Assembly (NCBI GenBank): GCA_963783695.1
Contig: CAWAOM010000003.1
Span: 62,001 to 126,000, forward strand
From: BM003 sp963783695
GTDB lineage: Bacteria > Pseudomonadota > Gammaproteobacteria > Steroidobacterales > BM003
Length of the DNA: 64,000 bases
Direction of reading: 5' to 3'
The notes under the pieces are model-generated. The model made no database searches. It was given only the letters and a program-made list of their open reading frames with translations, and was not told the origin of the DNA. Below, in pieces: positions 9,694-18,758 of the stretch. Numbering within the stretch: the stretch's first letter is position 1; each line of letters opens with the position of its first letter. The position numbers and the translations under genes are program-made.

Positions 9694-11085
9694 CTAGGCG
9701 ATCATCCCCTGCGCGGCGGCAGCTTCGAGTTGTTTGATGAAACCGCGCCGCCAGGCGTGAATATCGTTGCGCCGGAGAACGCCGAGCGCGGCGTCATGCC
9801 GCTCGCGGCGTTCCGCAAGCGGCATGTTTATCGCCTGCTGCATCGCGTCGGCGACGGCGTCCTGATCATACGGATTGACGATCAGCGCGGAGTCGAGTTC
9901 CTGGGCTGCCCCGGCCAGCGACGACAATACCAGCGCGCCCGGGTCGTCCGGGTCCTGCGCCGCGAGGTATTCCTTGGCGACCAGGTTCATGCCGTCGCGC
10001 AGCGGTGTGACCAGACCAACGTGTGAGACCCGGAAAAAGCCCATCAGCGTCTGCCGTCCTACGCTCTTCTCCATGTAGCGTATCGGTACCCAGTCGTAGT
10101 GCGTGTAGCGAGCGTTTATACGGCCGAGAATCTTTTGCAGATTTCGGGTGATCTCCTGGTAACTGATCATCATCGTTCGGGATGGCTGGGCAATCTGCAG
10201 GAACACAACCTGGCCGTGAACATCGGGATAGCGTGCCAGAAGGCGCTGGTAGGCCCGCAGCCGCTCGAGCAGGCCCTTGCTGTAGTCGAGCCGGTCCGCG
10301 CCGATGATCAGTTTGCTACCGTGCAGGCTCGACGTGAGGCGATGTGCGGATTTGACCCCCTGGCCCAGCCGCGCCTGGTGCTCGACTTCGTCGACATCGA
10401 TCCCGATCGGGAAGACACCGGTTGCCACGCGGTGCTCGCCGAGTCGCAGTGTCTGGCCGTCGTCAGTGGCGGCGCCAAGGCCCATCCGCGCGTTCTCGAG
10501 GAATGCCGCGCGATCCATTTGTGTCTGAAACCCGACCAGATCGTAGGCGCACAGCGACTGAAACAGCTCTTTTGCCACCGGCAAGACCCGCAGCAGATCG
10601 TAGGCCGGGAAAGGAATATGCAAAAAGAACCCTATCGGTAAATCGACACCGATCCGGCGCAAAGCCGCGCCAAGCGGAATCAGCTGGTAGTCATGTATCC
10701 ACAGTAAGTCGTCCGGCTCGAGCAGCGGTTGCAGGCGTTTTGCAAACAGGTCGTTGACCCGGTTATAGGCTTCGAAATACCGCCGCCGATAACGGAGAAA
10801 GGCCGGTTGATAGTGGAATAACGGCCACAGGATGTTGTTGGAAAATCCCTCGTAATAGCCGCGGTAGTCTTTTTCGTTGATGTCGATAGTTGCGTAGGTC
10901 ACGCCACTACGACGTATTACTTCGGGCTTGCCGGGTTCAGTCTCGGTGAGTTCCCCGCTCCAGCCGAACCACAATCCCTTGTCTTCCTTCAACGCGCTTT
11001 GCAGGCCCACCGCCAGCCCTCCCGGTGCCGTTTGACCGGAAGACGGAACGGCCACCCGATTGGATACGACGACGAGTCTGCTCAT
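9694..11085 (-). CDS. otsA: alpha,alpha-trehalose-phosphate synthase
   Basis: A 463-residue GT20 enzyme that makes trehalose 6-phosphate from UDP-glucose (or another NDP-glucose) and glucose 6-phosphate. Family features are complete: SRLVVVSNRVA at the N-terminus, WFGWSGE, the HDYQL strand, the IPFPAYDLLR loop, RLDYSKGL for donor phosphate binding, and PLRDGMNLVAKEY near the C-terminus. ATG 11085 overlaps the upstream GH15 stop as ATGA, which marks translational coupling and excludes the 5-residue longer start. It is the last gene of the minus-strand trehalose operon; the matching phosphatase is two genes upstream. Confidence 0.96.
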   Translation of the reverse strand: MSRLVVVSNRVAVPSSGQTAPGGLAVGLQSALKEDKGLWFGWSGELTETEPGKPEVIRRSGVTYATIDINEKDYRGYYEGFSNNILWPLFHYQPAFLRYRRRYFEAYNRVNDLFAKRLQPLLEPDDLLWIHDYQLIPLGAALRRIGVDLPIGFFLHIPFPAYDLLRVLPVAKELFQSLCAYDLVGFQTQMDRAAFLENARMGLGAATDDGQTLRLGEHRVATGVFPIGIDVDEVEHQARLGQGVKSAHRLTSSLHGSKLIIGADRLDYSKGLLERLRAYQRLLARYPDVHGQVVFLQIAQPSRTMMISYQEITRNLQKILGRINARYTHYDWVPIRYMEKSVGRQTLMGFFRVSHVGLVTPLRDGMNLVAKEYLAAQDPDDPGALVLSSLAGAAQELDSALIVNPYDQDAVADAMQQAINMPLAERRERHDAALGVLRRNDIHAWRRGFIKQLEAAAAQGMIA

Positions 11086-12872
11086 ACCGCGTCCTCCCAT
11101 GAGACACTGAGCCTTGCGGCGGCATTGATGATCCCGACCATGCTGTAAGTCTGCGGGAAGTTACCCCATAGCTCTCCGGTTGCCGGGTCGATATCCTCGG
11201 ACAACAGCCCGAGCGAGTTGCGGCACGACAGCATGTGCTCGAACAGTTCGCGGGCCTCTTCGCGGCGCCCGGCAGCGGCAAGCGCGTCGATGTACCAGAA
11301 GGTGCAGATGTTGAAGGCGTTTTCGGGTTCGCCGAAATCGTCCGCTGCGGCGTAGCGAAAAAGATGATTGCCGCGTCGAAGTTGTTTTTCGACAGCCGCG
11401 AGCGTGGCCCGGAAACGGGGATCGTCAGCGGGCACAAAATCGAGTTCGTGAACCAGCAGCAAACTGGCGTCGAGTTCGGGTCGCCCGAATGCCTCGGTAA
11501 AGGCGCCGACTTCGTCGTTCCACGCCTCGGCGCTGACTTCGCGATGGATCGAATCGGCGATGTCGCGCCAGTGCGTGGCTCGCTCCGCAAGACCGAGGTG
11601 AGCTGCGATGCGGGCAAGCCGATCGCAGGCCGCCCAGCACATTATGCTGGAGAAACTGTGCACGCGTTGACGGCCGCGGTACTCCCACAGTCCGGCGTCG
11701 GGCGCCCGGTACAGCTCGGCCGCACGCTGGCCGATGTGCTCGATGCGCTCAAACAGCGAGCGGTCGCCGGGTCGTGCGAGGCGGCTGTCGAAGAATGCCT
11801 GGGTTGCCGCGAGCACCAGTGCGCCGTAGACATCGTTCTGAATCTGCTCGTAGGCCTGGTTGCCAACGCGGACCGGCCCCATGCCGCGATAGCCCGGAAG
11901 CGAGGTGACGATGGTTTCTTCGAGTCTTGCCCGTCCGCTCACAGCGTAGACCGGTTGCAGCCGTCCGCCGTCGACGCCGGCCGCAATGTTGACGATGTAG
12001 CGGATAAACGCCTCCATCGTTTTTGTTGCGCCCAGCCGGTTCAATGCATGGACGACGAAATAGCTGTCGCGGAGCCAGCAATAACGATAGTCCCAGTTGC
12101 GGCCGCTGCCGGGCGCTTCCGGAATCGAAGTCGTCATTGCCGCGATGACGGCGCCGGTGTCCTCGAAAGTGCTGAGTTTCAGGGTGATGGCCGCGCGTAT
12201 TACCGCTTCTTGCCATTCGAACGGAATGTTCAGACCGCGGACCCATTCCTGCCAGTAGTCCAGCGTCTGTTCGTAGAATTCCCGGCCGATTTTACGGACC
12301 GATTCGAGCACCGATTCGTCCGGCCCGAGTAACAACGTCACCGTGTCTTCAAGCACGAAAGAATTCTCTTCGAGCACGTGAGTCAGCGACATGTCGGTGG
12401 TCAGGCGCATCGCGAATTCAGGGCCGATATAGCGGATATGGTTGCTACCGTGGGTGATCTCGGGCGCCGTTGCGCCATATTGGAAGACAGGCTGAAGCCT
12501 TACTCTGATTTGTGGCGCGCCGCGGAGCGGCTCGATTGTCCTTACCAGCATCGACGGGCGAAACATTCTGCCCAGGTATCGGAATCGGGGCGCAAAATCC
12601 GTGATACGGACACCACCGCCGTTCTTGTCATAAAGACAGGTTTCGAGCACCGCGCTGTTGTGAAGATAGCGCTGATGGGAGCGGGCAAAGCCGATCATCT
12701 CGACCGAGAAATGGCCACGGTTCATCGTGTCGCTGTGGCCGCCGAGCAGGCTGCAAAATACGGGATCGCCGTCGAAACCCGGAAGGCATGCCCAGACCAT
12801 GCTTCCCGCGCCATCGATAAGTGCCCCGATCTGGCAGTTTCCGATCAGTCCGAGTTCCAGAGACTGTTTCAT
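11082..12872 (-). CDS. glycoside hydrolase family 15 (glucoamylase/trehalase-like)
   Basis: A 596-residue GH15 enzyme. An N-terminal beta domain (about 1-230) precedes the (alpha/alpha)6 barrel. Signature stretches are GRNWDYRYCWLRDSYF, GLWEYRGRQ with the likely general-acid Glu, and GELWGNFPQTYS with the likely general-base Glu. Close relatives hydrolyse alpha-glucosidic bonds, and some actinobacterial and archaeal members are trehalases. Position between otsA and a GH65 phosphorylase gene favours a trehalose or alpha-glucoside substrate, but specificity cannot be read from the motifs. No signal peptide, so it acts in the cytoplasm. Nine bases separate it from the GH65 gene; its stop overlaps the otsA start. 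Confidence 0.9.
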   Translation of the reverse strand: MKQSLELGLIGNCQIGALIDGAGSMVWACLPGFDGDPVFCSLLGGHSDTMNRGHFSVEMIGFARSHQRYLHNSAVLETCLYDKNGGGVRITDFAPRFRYLGRMFRPSMLVRTIEPLRGAPQIRVRLQPVFQYGATAPEITHGSNHIRYIGPEFAMRLTTDMSLTHVLEENSFVLEDTVTLLLGPDESVLESVRKIGREFYEQTLDYWQEWVRGLNIPFEWQEAVIRAAITLKLSTFEDTGAVIAAMTTSIPEAPGSGRNWDYRYCWLRDSYFVVHALNRLGATKTMEAFIRYIVNIAAGVDGGRLQPVYAVSGRARLEETIVTSLPGYRGMGPVRVGNQAYEQIQNDVYGALVLAATQAFFDSRLARPGDRSLFERIEHIGQRAAELYRAPDAGLWEYRGRQRVHSFSSIMCWAACDRLARIAAHLGLAERATHWRDIADSIHREVSAEAWNDEVGAFTEAFGRPELDASLLLVHELDFVPADDPRFRATLAAVEKQLRRGNHLFRYAAADDFGEPENAFNICTFWYIDALAAAGRREEARELFEHMLSCRNSLGLLSEDIDPATGELWGNFPQTYSMVGIINAAARLSVSWEDAV

Positions 12873-12881
12873 CGATTCGAA

Positions 12882-15311
12882 TTAATGTTCTGCACGCGTG
12901 GGGGTGTGGTCCTTGAGTTCGGCCTCGAGTACTTCGCCACCGCCAAGGACATACTCGCGTCCCTGCACGCAGACCCGTATCGGCGCCGAGTCGTGTTTGT
13001 GGCTTGCGAGTTTCAGCTTATCACGAGCCAGACGGAGGACCAGGACGTGATTGCGGTAGCGAAACCGCATCACGAGGTTTTCCAGTTGTGACGGCAGGCA
13101 CGGATCGAACCAGAGCGCGTTGGCACGGGTTTCAATCCCGGTGTAGCAGCGTTGCAGGATATCGACGCTGCCGGCCATCGCTCCCAGGTGAATGCCCTCC
13201 GCAGTGGTGCCCTGCTGGGAATCCGCAATATCGGACATCAGCGCCTCTCTGAACAGCGACCACGATCGCGGTCTGTCGCTGCGCGCAAGCACCCAGGCAT
13301 GGACGACACGGCTCAGCGTTGAGCCGTGAGCGCTGCGGTCGAGGTAATAGTCGATGCAATTCGCGATCGCAGCGCGGTCGAAGTCGTAGCCGAGGCGTTT
13401 CATCAGTCCGCCTATCTCGCCGGCTGACAACAGGTAGAACAACATCAGCACGTCCGCCTGCTTGGACAGTTTGTATCGGTTGGGGCTGTCTTTCTCCGCC
13501 TCGAGAATCCGGTCGAGCCGGTGGATGTCGCCATACCGTTGCCGGTAATGCTGCCAGTCCAGTTCGGCAAGGTCCTCGTAACCCTCGAACTGGCTGAGTA
13601 CGCCGTCGGCGTGAAAAACCAGCCGCATCTTGTGCGAGATATCGTCCCAGCGCTGCAGCTCGTCACCACTGATGCCGAGTTCCGCCCGCAATTCCCGGCG
13701 GCGATAGGGAGTCAGATGCTTGAGCAACTTTTCCGCCCGCTCCAGCACCCATACCGTCATCAGGTTTGTGTAGCTGTTGTTGTCGAGCCCAGGCGTGTCC
13801 CTTCCGGGATAGGCCTCGTGATATTCGTCCGGTCCCATCACACCGAGGATTTCGTAGCGGTCGAGCCGCGGGTTGAAACTCGCAAGGCTGGCGAGGAAAC
13901 GGCTGATCTCGAGAAACATCTCCGCACCATGATAAGCAAGAAATTCCTCGTCGCCGGTAACTTCATGGTATTGCCAGATGTTATAGGCGATCGCGATATT
14001 GACGTGGCGCTGCAGGCTGCTGTTATCGGGAATCCAGCGCTGCGAGCGCGGGTTGTAATGCAGCGTCTGGCTCTCCTCACGACCATCGCTGCCGCTCTGC
14101 CACGGATACATCGCTCCCGGAAAACCGGCCTCCAGGGCATTGTGCCGAGCCTGCTCCAGCCGCCGGTGACGGTACTTGAGTAACGCCCGCGTGATCTCGG
14201 GGATACGCAGATTCAGCAGCGGGAAAATGAAAAGCTCGTCCCAGAAAACATGCCCTCTGTAGGCTTCGCCATGCCAGCCTCTGGCGGGGACGCCCGCATC
14301 GAGATCTTCGCTGTGGATAGATACCGTTTGCAGCAGGTGGAAAACATGGAGGCGCAGTGCCAGCCTCAGATCGTCGGCCGCTTCGACATCCGCGATGTCT
14401 CCCTCCGAGCCGAACCGGCGCCAGAGTTGTTCCCACGCCTGCGAGTGGCTCGCCAGCAGCGCGGCAAAGTCCGGCGCACCGCGTGCGGCCTGTCTCGCCG
14501 CTTCGCCGCATTCGCTGATTGCCGGGTCGCGCGAGCAGTAGAGCGCGACAATTTTTTCAATGGTGACTGGCTCGCCGGCCGTTACGGCCAGACTCGCGGT
14601 CGCCGACGCACGATCAGGATCGATCTCGCAGACCCAGTTCGTCTCGATCGCCTCGCCGCGGCGGGCAATTCGCGTTCTTGCGGCGAGCGCGATGCGAAGA
14701 CCGGACTGGTTCGTCTCGGTCTTCAGATAGAGTGCCTCACCGGCGGCATCGCTCTCGAGTGGCCGCAGATGGCGTTTCTCCAACTCTCCGTAGCGAGCCA
14801 CGTTGTCATTGACGACGCTGCCGTCGAGCGCGGTAAGGACATCGATCGTGCCTGACCAGTCCAGCGCGGTCAGTTCGAGCGACATGGCGCCGAGATGCCG
14901 CGCCCGCATATGTACCAGCCGTTTTTCCACCAGGCGCGTGCGCCGGCCGTCGGCATCGGCGAAACAGATCGTGCGCAACAACACGGCATTCTCGAGATCC
15001 AGTTGTTGCCGGTATTCGAGGAGCTCGGCGCGGTCGACCGAAAACCACTCGCCGCCGCAGATTCGGATCCGCAGCGGAAGCCAGTTCGGCAGATTGACGA
15101 GATCCTCGTTTTCGACGCGCCGGCCGGCGATCGATGAGCCAAGCCGGTTATAGCCACCGGCAAGATAGGTTCCCGGGTAATGAATACCATCCGCGTCGCA
15201 CTCCAGCGCGGCGGCGCGCGTGACGAAGTAGCCGTTGCCCAATGCGAAGAGCGCCTCGCGATGCCCTTCCCGGGCAGCATCGTAGGATTCGGCGGTGAAG
15301 AACCACTCCAT
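12882..15311 (-). CDS. glycoside hydrolase family 65 disaccharide phosphorylase
   Basis: An 809-residue inverting GH65 enzyme. An N-terminal beta-sandwich is followed by the catalytic barrel with ARGWHGEAYRGHVFWDELF, GVMGPDEYHE (catalytic acid Glu496), SKQADVLMLF (Lys617-Gln618), the phosphate-site HGSTLS (His662) and TTAEGIHLGAMAG. The His-Ser-Thr-Leu-Ser loop points to a phosphorylase rather than a hydrolase. Such enzymes release beta-glucose 1-phosphate from trehalose, maltose, kojibiose or nigerose. A beta-phosphoglucomutase gene in the same operon supports that product, and the otsA/otsB genes make trehalose the most likely substrate. ATG 15311 shares one base with the otsB stop (TGATG). 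The long open frame upstream of this start is antisense-like overlap with otsB and was excluded. Confidence 0.93.
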   Translation of the reverse strand: MEWFFTAESYDAAREGHREALFALGNGYFVTRAAALECDADGIHYPGTYLAGGYNRLGSSIAGRRVENEDLVNLPNWLPLRIRICGGEWFSVDRAELLEYRQQLDLENAVLLRTICFADADGRRTRLVEKRLVHMRARHLGAMSLELTALDWSGTIDVLTALDGSVVNDNVARYGELEKRHLRPLESDAAGEALYLKTETNQSGLRIALAARTRIARRGEAIETNWVCEIDPDRASATASLAVTAGEPVTIEKIVALYCSRDPAISECGEAARQAARGAPDFAALLASHSQAWEQLWRRFGSEGDIADVEAADDLRLALRLHVFHLLQTVSIHSEDLDAGVPARGWHGEAYRGHVFWDELFIFPLLNLRIPEITRALLKYRHRRLEQARHNALEAGFPGAMYPWQSGSDGREESQTLHYNPRSQRWIPDNSSLQRHVNIAIAYNIWQYHEVTGDEEFLAYHGAEMFLEISRFLASLASFNPRLDRYEILGVMGPDEYHEAYPGRDTPGLDNNSYTNLMTVWVLERAEKLLKHLTPYRRRELRAELGISGDELQRWDDISHKMRLVFHADGVLSQFEGYEDLAELDWQHYRQRYGDIHRLDRILEAEKDSPNRYKLSKQADVLMLFYLLSAGEIGGLMKRLGYDFDRAAIANCIDYYLDRSAHGSTLSRVVHAWVLARSDRPRSWSLFREALMSDIADSQQGTTAEGIHLGAMAGSVDILQRCYTGIETRANALWFDPCLPSQLENLVMRFRYRNHVLVLRLARDKLKLASHKHDSAPIRVCVQGREYVLGGGEVLEAELKDHTPTRAEH

Positions 15312-16123
15312 CAGTTGCCGCCGACGTCGGCCAGACGTTGCAGGAAACGGCATACCTCGCCGGGGTCGCGGAGCTGGTAACTGGCGGCGGTATTCCGCGG
15401 GCTCCCGCTGACGAGAATGCCAATGCCGCGGTCGGCAATCGCCGCGAAGGCATCCTCGTCGGTGACATCGTCGCCGATATACAACGGCAGCACGTCGCCC
15501 GCATCGCCTTCCAGCGATTCCAGCAGCCACAACAGCGCGCGCCCCTTGTCCCAGTCGATGCGCGGCCGTAGTTCGAACACCATCTTGCCGTCTCTTTTCG
15601 CGAGTTCCGGGAACTGCGCGGCGATCGCGTCGACCGCTGCCTCGGTCCGCGCGAACCCGGCAGGATCCACCAGCCGATAATGCACGGACAACGAGTAGCC
15701 CTTGTCCTCGACCAGCAGGCCGTCGACATCCGACAGCGCTTCGCGTATCCGCGCCGCGGCGCGCCCGACCGCGTCGCGGTATTCCGCGCCGAGGCGGTAC
15801 GAGATTCCGGAGCCCGGGGGGCCCTCGATTTCGAGGCCATGGTTCCCGGCATGGACCAGTCCCTCGATAGCGGCGAGACGGCGAACGTCTTCCAGGCTCC
15901 GGCCACTGACGATCGCGGTGCGCCAGCGGCGCGCGACTTGCTCGAGCGCGGATCGCATTGGCCCGGTCATGTGGGCGAGCTCGGGCTTTGGCGCGATCTC
16001 GGCGAGCGTTCCGTCGAAGTCGAGACACACGACCGGCCGTTGCCCCGCGAGGCGGCGGGAAAGGTCGGCGAAATGCTCCAGCGCCGACGGTCGCGACGTC
16101 TCAGTTACTGAGGAATTCGTCAT
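15311..16123 (-). CDS. otsB: trehalose-6-phosphate phosphatase
   Basis: A 270-residue HAD-superfamily phosphatase that dephosphorylates trehalose 6-phosphate to trehalose. The nucleophile motif is LDFDGTLAEI (Asp35 nucleophile, Asp37 acid/base), SGRSLEDV is motif II, and GDDVTDEDAF is the late Mg-binding motif typical of OtsB. The start at 16123 (MTNSSV) is preferred; a longer start at 16159 would lie deeper inside the upstream beta-phosphoglucomutase gene. Even so it overlaps that gene by 23 bases. It forms a synthesis pair with otsA at the other end of the same operon. Confidence 0.94.
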   Translation of the reverse strand: MTNSSVTETSRPSALEHFADLSRRLAGQRPVVCLDFDGTLAEIAPKPELAHMTGPMRSALEQVARRWRTAIVSGRSLEDVRRLAAIEGLVHAGNHGLEIEGPPGSGISYRLGAEYRDAVGRAAARIREALSDVDGLLVEDKGYSLSVHYRLVDPAGFARTEAAVDAIAAQFPELAKRDGKMVFELRPRIDWDKGRALLWLLESLEGDAGDVLPLYIGDDVTDEDAFAAIADRGIGILVSGSPRNTAASYQLRDPGEVCRFLQRLADVGGN

Positions 16124-16880
16124 ATAACCTCTCCAGGTCGATTTCGCCGAGGTCGCCAATCACCGTGTCCGCGCCCGCCCGGGTCAGGCCGGCCGCATGC
16201 GTGGCGCGGTCAACGCCGATTATCAGTCCGAATCGACCGGCGCGGGCGGCTGCTACCCCGGCCTCCGCATCCTCGAACACTACCGCCTGACCGGGCTCGA
16301 CGTCGAGGTTTTGGGCGCATTGCAGGTACATGTCGGGCGCCGGTTTGCTGCGTAAACCGGACTCGGCGGCGACGATACCGTCGACGATAGATTGAAATGC
16401 CTTCTCCAGGCCAACAGCGGAAAGGATCCGGCGGCAGTTGCGGCTGGCAGACACGCAGCCGAGTCGGATTCCCGCGCGTCTGCATTGCTCGATCAGCGCC
16501 GCGCTTCCCGGGAATACATGCGCACCCTCTTTGTCCACGAGATCCAGAAAAATCGGGTTTTTGCGGGCTGCAATGCTATGAATCGACCATGCGTCGGTAT
16601 TGTCTGCAGGGGCGCCATCGGCGATATCGATGTTGCGCGACCGGAGAAACCCGCGGATTCCCTCGAGTCGGTTACGGCCATCGACATATTCCAGGTAATC
16701 GTCGGCCGCATCGAATGGGCGGTCGGCTCCAGGCTGCGACGAGGCTGCAAGAAACTCATCGAATACGATCTTCCATGCCCGGGCGTGGAGGCTCGCGGTA
16801 TCGGTGATGACTCCGTCAAGATCGAAAATCATGGCCTGCGGTCGCGCCCGGGCACATTCGGTTTGTTCGACGGAACACAT
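16101..16880 (-). CDS. pgmB: beta-phosphoglucomutase
   Basis: A 259-residue HAD-superfamily mutase converting beta-glucose 1-phosphate to glucose 6-phosphate. The motif MIFDLDGVITDTASLHARAW supplies Asp20 (nucleophile) and Asp22 (acid/base); GCVSASRNCRRIL is motif II, GLRSKPAPDMYL carries the motif III Lys, and VVFEDAEAGVAAA is motif IV. These are the standard beta-PGM signatures. ATG 16880 is supported by AGGAGAA upstream; an in-frame extension of 93 residues lacks family similarity. It is the first gene of the five-gene operon and feeds the GH65 product into glycolysis. Confidence 0.94.
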   Translation of the reverse strand: MCSVEQTECARARPQAMIFDLDGVITDTASLHARAWKIVFDEFLAASSQPGADRPFDAADDYLEYVDGRNRLEGIRGFLRSRNIDIADGAPADNTDAWSIHSIAARKNPIFLDLVDKEGAHVFPGSAALIEQCRRAGIRLGCVSASRNCRRILSAVGLEKAFQSIVDGIVAAESGLRSKPAPDMYLQCAQNLDVEPGQAVVFEDAEAGVAAARAGRFGLIIGVDRATHAAGLTRAGADTVIGDLGEIDLERLYDEFLSN

Positions 16881-17443
16881 CGTTACGTTCTCCTGTCGTC
16901 GTCCGGGGACACGTTGCCCGGCTCGGCGATCGCACGTTGTCACAGCGTCAGCGGGGCCGTGGTCTGTGCTGGCGATCGACATCGGATCGTGTCCGCTACC
17001 AGTCGAGTCGGCAATTGCGAGCGTTGCAAGTATCGGTGTCGAGGATAAGGATATCGGGGCGGGGATCAAGTGGGCTGATACGGCTCGCTCCGGTCCGCGG
17101 TGGCTCCAGGCGACCAGGAACATCCACCCGGCCATGTCCGGACAGCACATACTTTCCACCGCGAGAGAATTTCTCGCCGCGATCGAGGCAGATCGTGCCG
17201 CACGACGGCAACGATCGCGGTAACGCCGCCAGTGACTGCGGCCAGCACCGGATTATCGACTAGCGGCCCCGGTTCCGCGGAACCGGGGAGGTAAACGGTG
17301 AAAGCCGGATTACTCGCCACAGGGCTGACATTTGCTCTTGCTTGGCCTCTGGCCGATTTCCCGCCGTCGCGAAATCCGTGTTCGTTGCGTTTATGGGCAA
17401 CCGCGTTGCATCTCCACGGAGTCTTGGTACGAACACCAAGCGG
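16881..17443. other. intergenic region upstream of trehalose operon and photolyase genes
   Basis: About 560 bases between divergent transcription units, expected to hold the promoters of both the trehalose operon and the photolyase pair. It contains a long perfect palindrome (17267-17288, listed separately). A short open frame starting at GTG 17298, behind a good GGGAGGT ribosome binding site, would encode 63 residues beginning with a hydrophobic segment and continuing into Arg-rich sequence that overlaps the photolyase start; I do not consider it an established gene. No other recognisable coding sequence. Confidence 0.4.
17267..17288. repeat. 22-bp perfect palindrome
   Basis: Half-site CCCCGGTTCCG is followed at once by its exact reverse complement CGGAACCGGGG, giving 11 + 11 bp with no loop. 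It lies in the divergent intergenic region, about 390 bp from the beta-phosphoglucomutase start and 155 bp from the photolyase start. A spacer-free palindrome is more typical of a protein binding site than of a terminator hairpin, and no T-run follows. The function is inferred only from symmetry and location. Confidence 0.45.
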
Positions 17444-18712
17444 ATGGACAGACCGACGACATGGACCGGATCGCGTGCGGCGGGTCTGAAGCGTCTCGCG
17501 GAGTTCTTGCCGCGCGCGGGCGCGGACTACCGCAAGTTGCGTAATCATGACCCCGGTCCCGATCGCCGCGGGAACGTTTCCGGGCTGTCACCCTACGTTA
17601 CCCACCGGCTCATTCGTGAACGCGAGGTGGCAGCCGCGGTACTGGGGCGTCACAGTTTTCGCGAGGCGGAGAAATTCCTGCAGGAAGTGTGCTGGCGCAC
17701 CTACTGGAAAGGCTGGCTCGAAATGCGCCCCCGGGTCTGGTGTCGCTACCGTTCGACGGTCTCCGCGCGGCTCGAGGCGATGGCCGGAGACGCCCGCCTC
17801 GAGGACGGTTTCGCGGCGGCGACCGGGGGCGGGACCGGGCTCGAGTGCTTCGACGCCTGGGTGAATGAGCTGGTGACGACCGGCTATCTGCACAATCACG
17901 CCCGCATGTGGTTCGCAAGCATCTGGATATTCACGCTCCGGCTGCCATGGCAGCTCGGGGCGGATTTCTTCTATCGCCACCTGCTCGACGGCGACCCGGC
18001 CTCCAATACGCTGTCCTGGCGCTGGGTAGCGGGATTGCAGACGCGGGGCAGGCATTATCTGGCGCGGCCCGCGAACATCGCGAAATTCACCGGCGGACGT
18101 TTTGCGCCGGCGAACGGCCTGATTGCCGAGGCGGCGCCGATCGAATCGATGCACGTTGACGAACCGGAAGCGGTGAACTGGCCCGCTCGCCCGGCGGGCG
18201 AGGGGAGATGCGGACTTCTGCTTATGGATCACGATTTGCATCCGGAGAGTCTCGGCGTGGGCCGGGTAGACGCGCTGGCCGGCTGTGCGATCGCGGACAC
18301 GCGCTCGCCGCTGCCCGTCAATCCGATCGTGCGAAACTTTGCCGGCGCTGCGTTGACCGACGCTCTCGATCGCGGTCGTGCCTTCTTCGATCTTGCCACC
18401 TCGGCGGTGTCCCGGTTGCCGTGTCCGGAGGATGTCGTCGAGTGGGCTGCCGGCAATCGTCTCGACACGGTGATCTGTGCGTATGCCCCGATTGGCCCCT
18501 CGCGCGAGTGTCTCGACCGGCTCGAGGAGCGCCTGGAGGCGGCCGGTTTCAGCGTGTTGCGGATCGCAAGACCCTGGGACCGGTCCGCGTGGCCGCATGC
18601 AACGCATGGGTTTTTCCGCTTCCGGAAACAAATCCCGGCGCTTCTCGAAGCGAACGCGGACCTGTTCGCTCAGGAGCCCGGGTTAGCGACGCGGCAGGCC
18701 CGGTCGCAATGA
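17444..18712 (+). CDS. photolyase/cryptochrome family protein, FAD domain first
   Basis: A 422-residue flavoprotein of the photolyase/cryptochrome superfamily. Residues about 15-235 are the helical FAD-binding domain, with GLSPYVTHRLI, VCWRTYWKGWLE, YLHNHARMWFAS, LPWQLGADFFYRHLLDGD and the hallmark SNTLSWRWVAGLQT. The C-terminal part (about 260-415) looks like the alpha/beta antenna domain that normally comes first: GLLLMDHDLHPES, CPEDVVEWAAGNRLDTVI, a helix, and RPWDRSAWPHATHGFFRF. The domain order is therefore reversed relative to classical photolyases. The start at 17444 is provisional; no strong ribosome binding site was found, and the family's conserved N-terminus begins shortly after it. 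The gene precedes another photolyase by 46 bases. DNA repair or light sensing is inferred. Confidence 0.78.
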   Translation: MDRPTTWTGSRAAGLKRLAEFLPRAGADYRKLRNHDPGPDRRGNVSGLSPYVTHRLIREREVAAAVLGRHSFREAEKFLQEVCWRTYWKGWLEMRPRVWCRYRSTVSARLEAMAGDARLEDGFAAATGGGTGLECFDAWVNELVTTGYLHNHARMWFASIWIFTLRLPWQLGADFFYRHLLDGDPASNTLSWRWVAGLQTRGRHYLARPANIAKFTGGRFAPANGLIAEAAPIESMHVDEPEAVNWPARPAGEGRCGLLLMDHDLHPESLGVGRVDALAGCAIADTRSPLPVNPIVRNFAGAALTDALDRGRAFFDLATSAVSRLPCPEDVVEWAAGNRLDTVICAYAPIGPSRECLDRLEERLEAAGFSVLRIARPWDRSAWPHATHGFFRFRKQIPALLEANADLFAQEPGLATRQARSQ

Positions 18713-18758
18713 CAGACCCGCACTATCCGCGTTGCGTCCGGAAGAGCCCGGTGCGATC

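Noticed and set aside
15311..16028. N-terminal 239-codon extension of the GH65 frame
   Set aside because: This part overlaps otsB in another frame, is Arg-rich and lacks any GH65 similarity; ATG 15311 starts at the conserved enzyme N-terminus.
17298..17489. 63-codon frame with a good GGGAGGT ribosome binding site and hydrophobic start
   Set aside because: It overlaps the photolyase start, its second half is Arg/His-rich without any pattern, and nothing else supports it as a gene.
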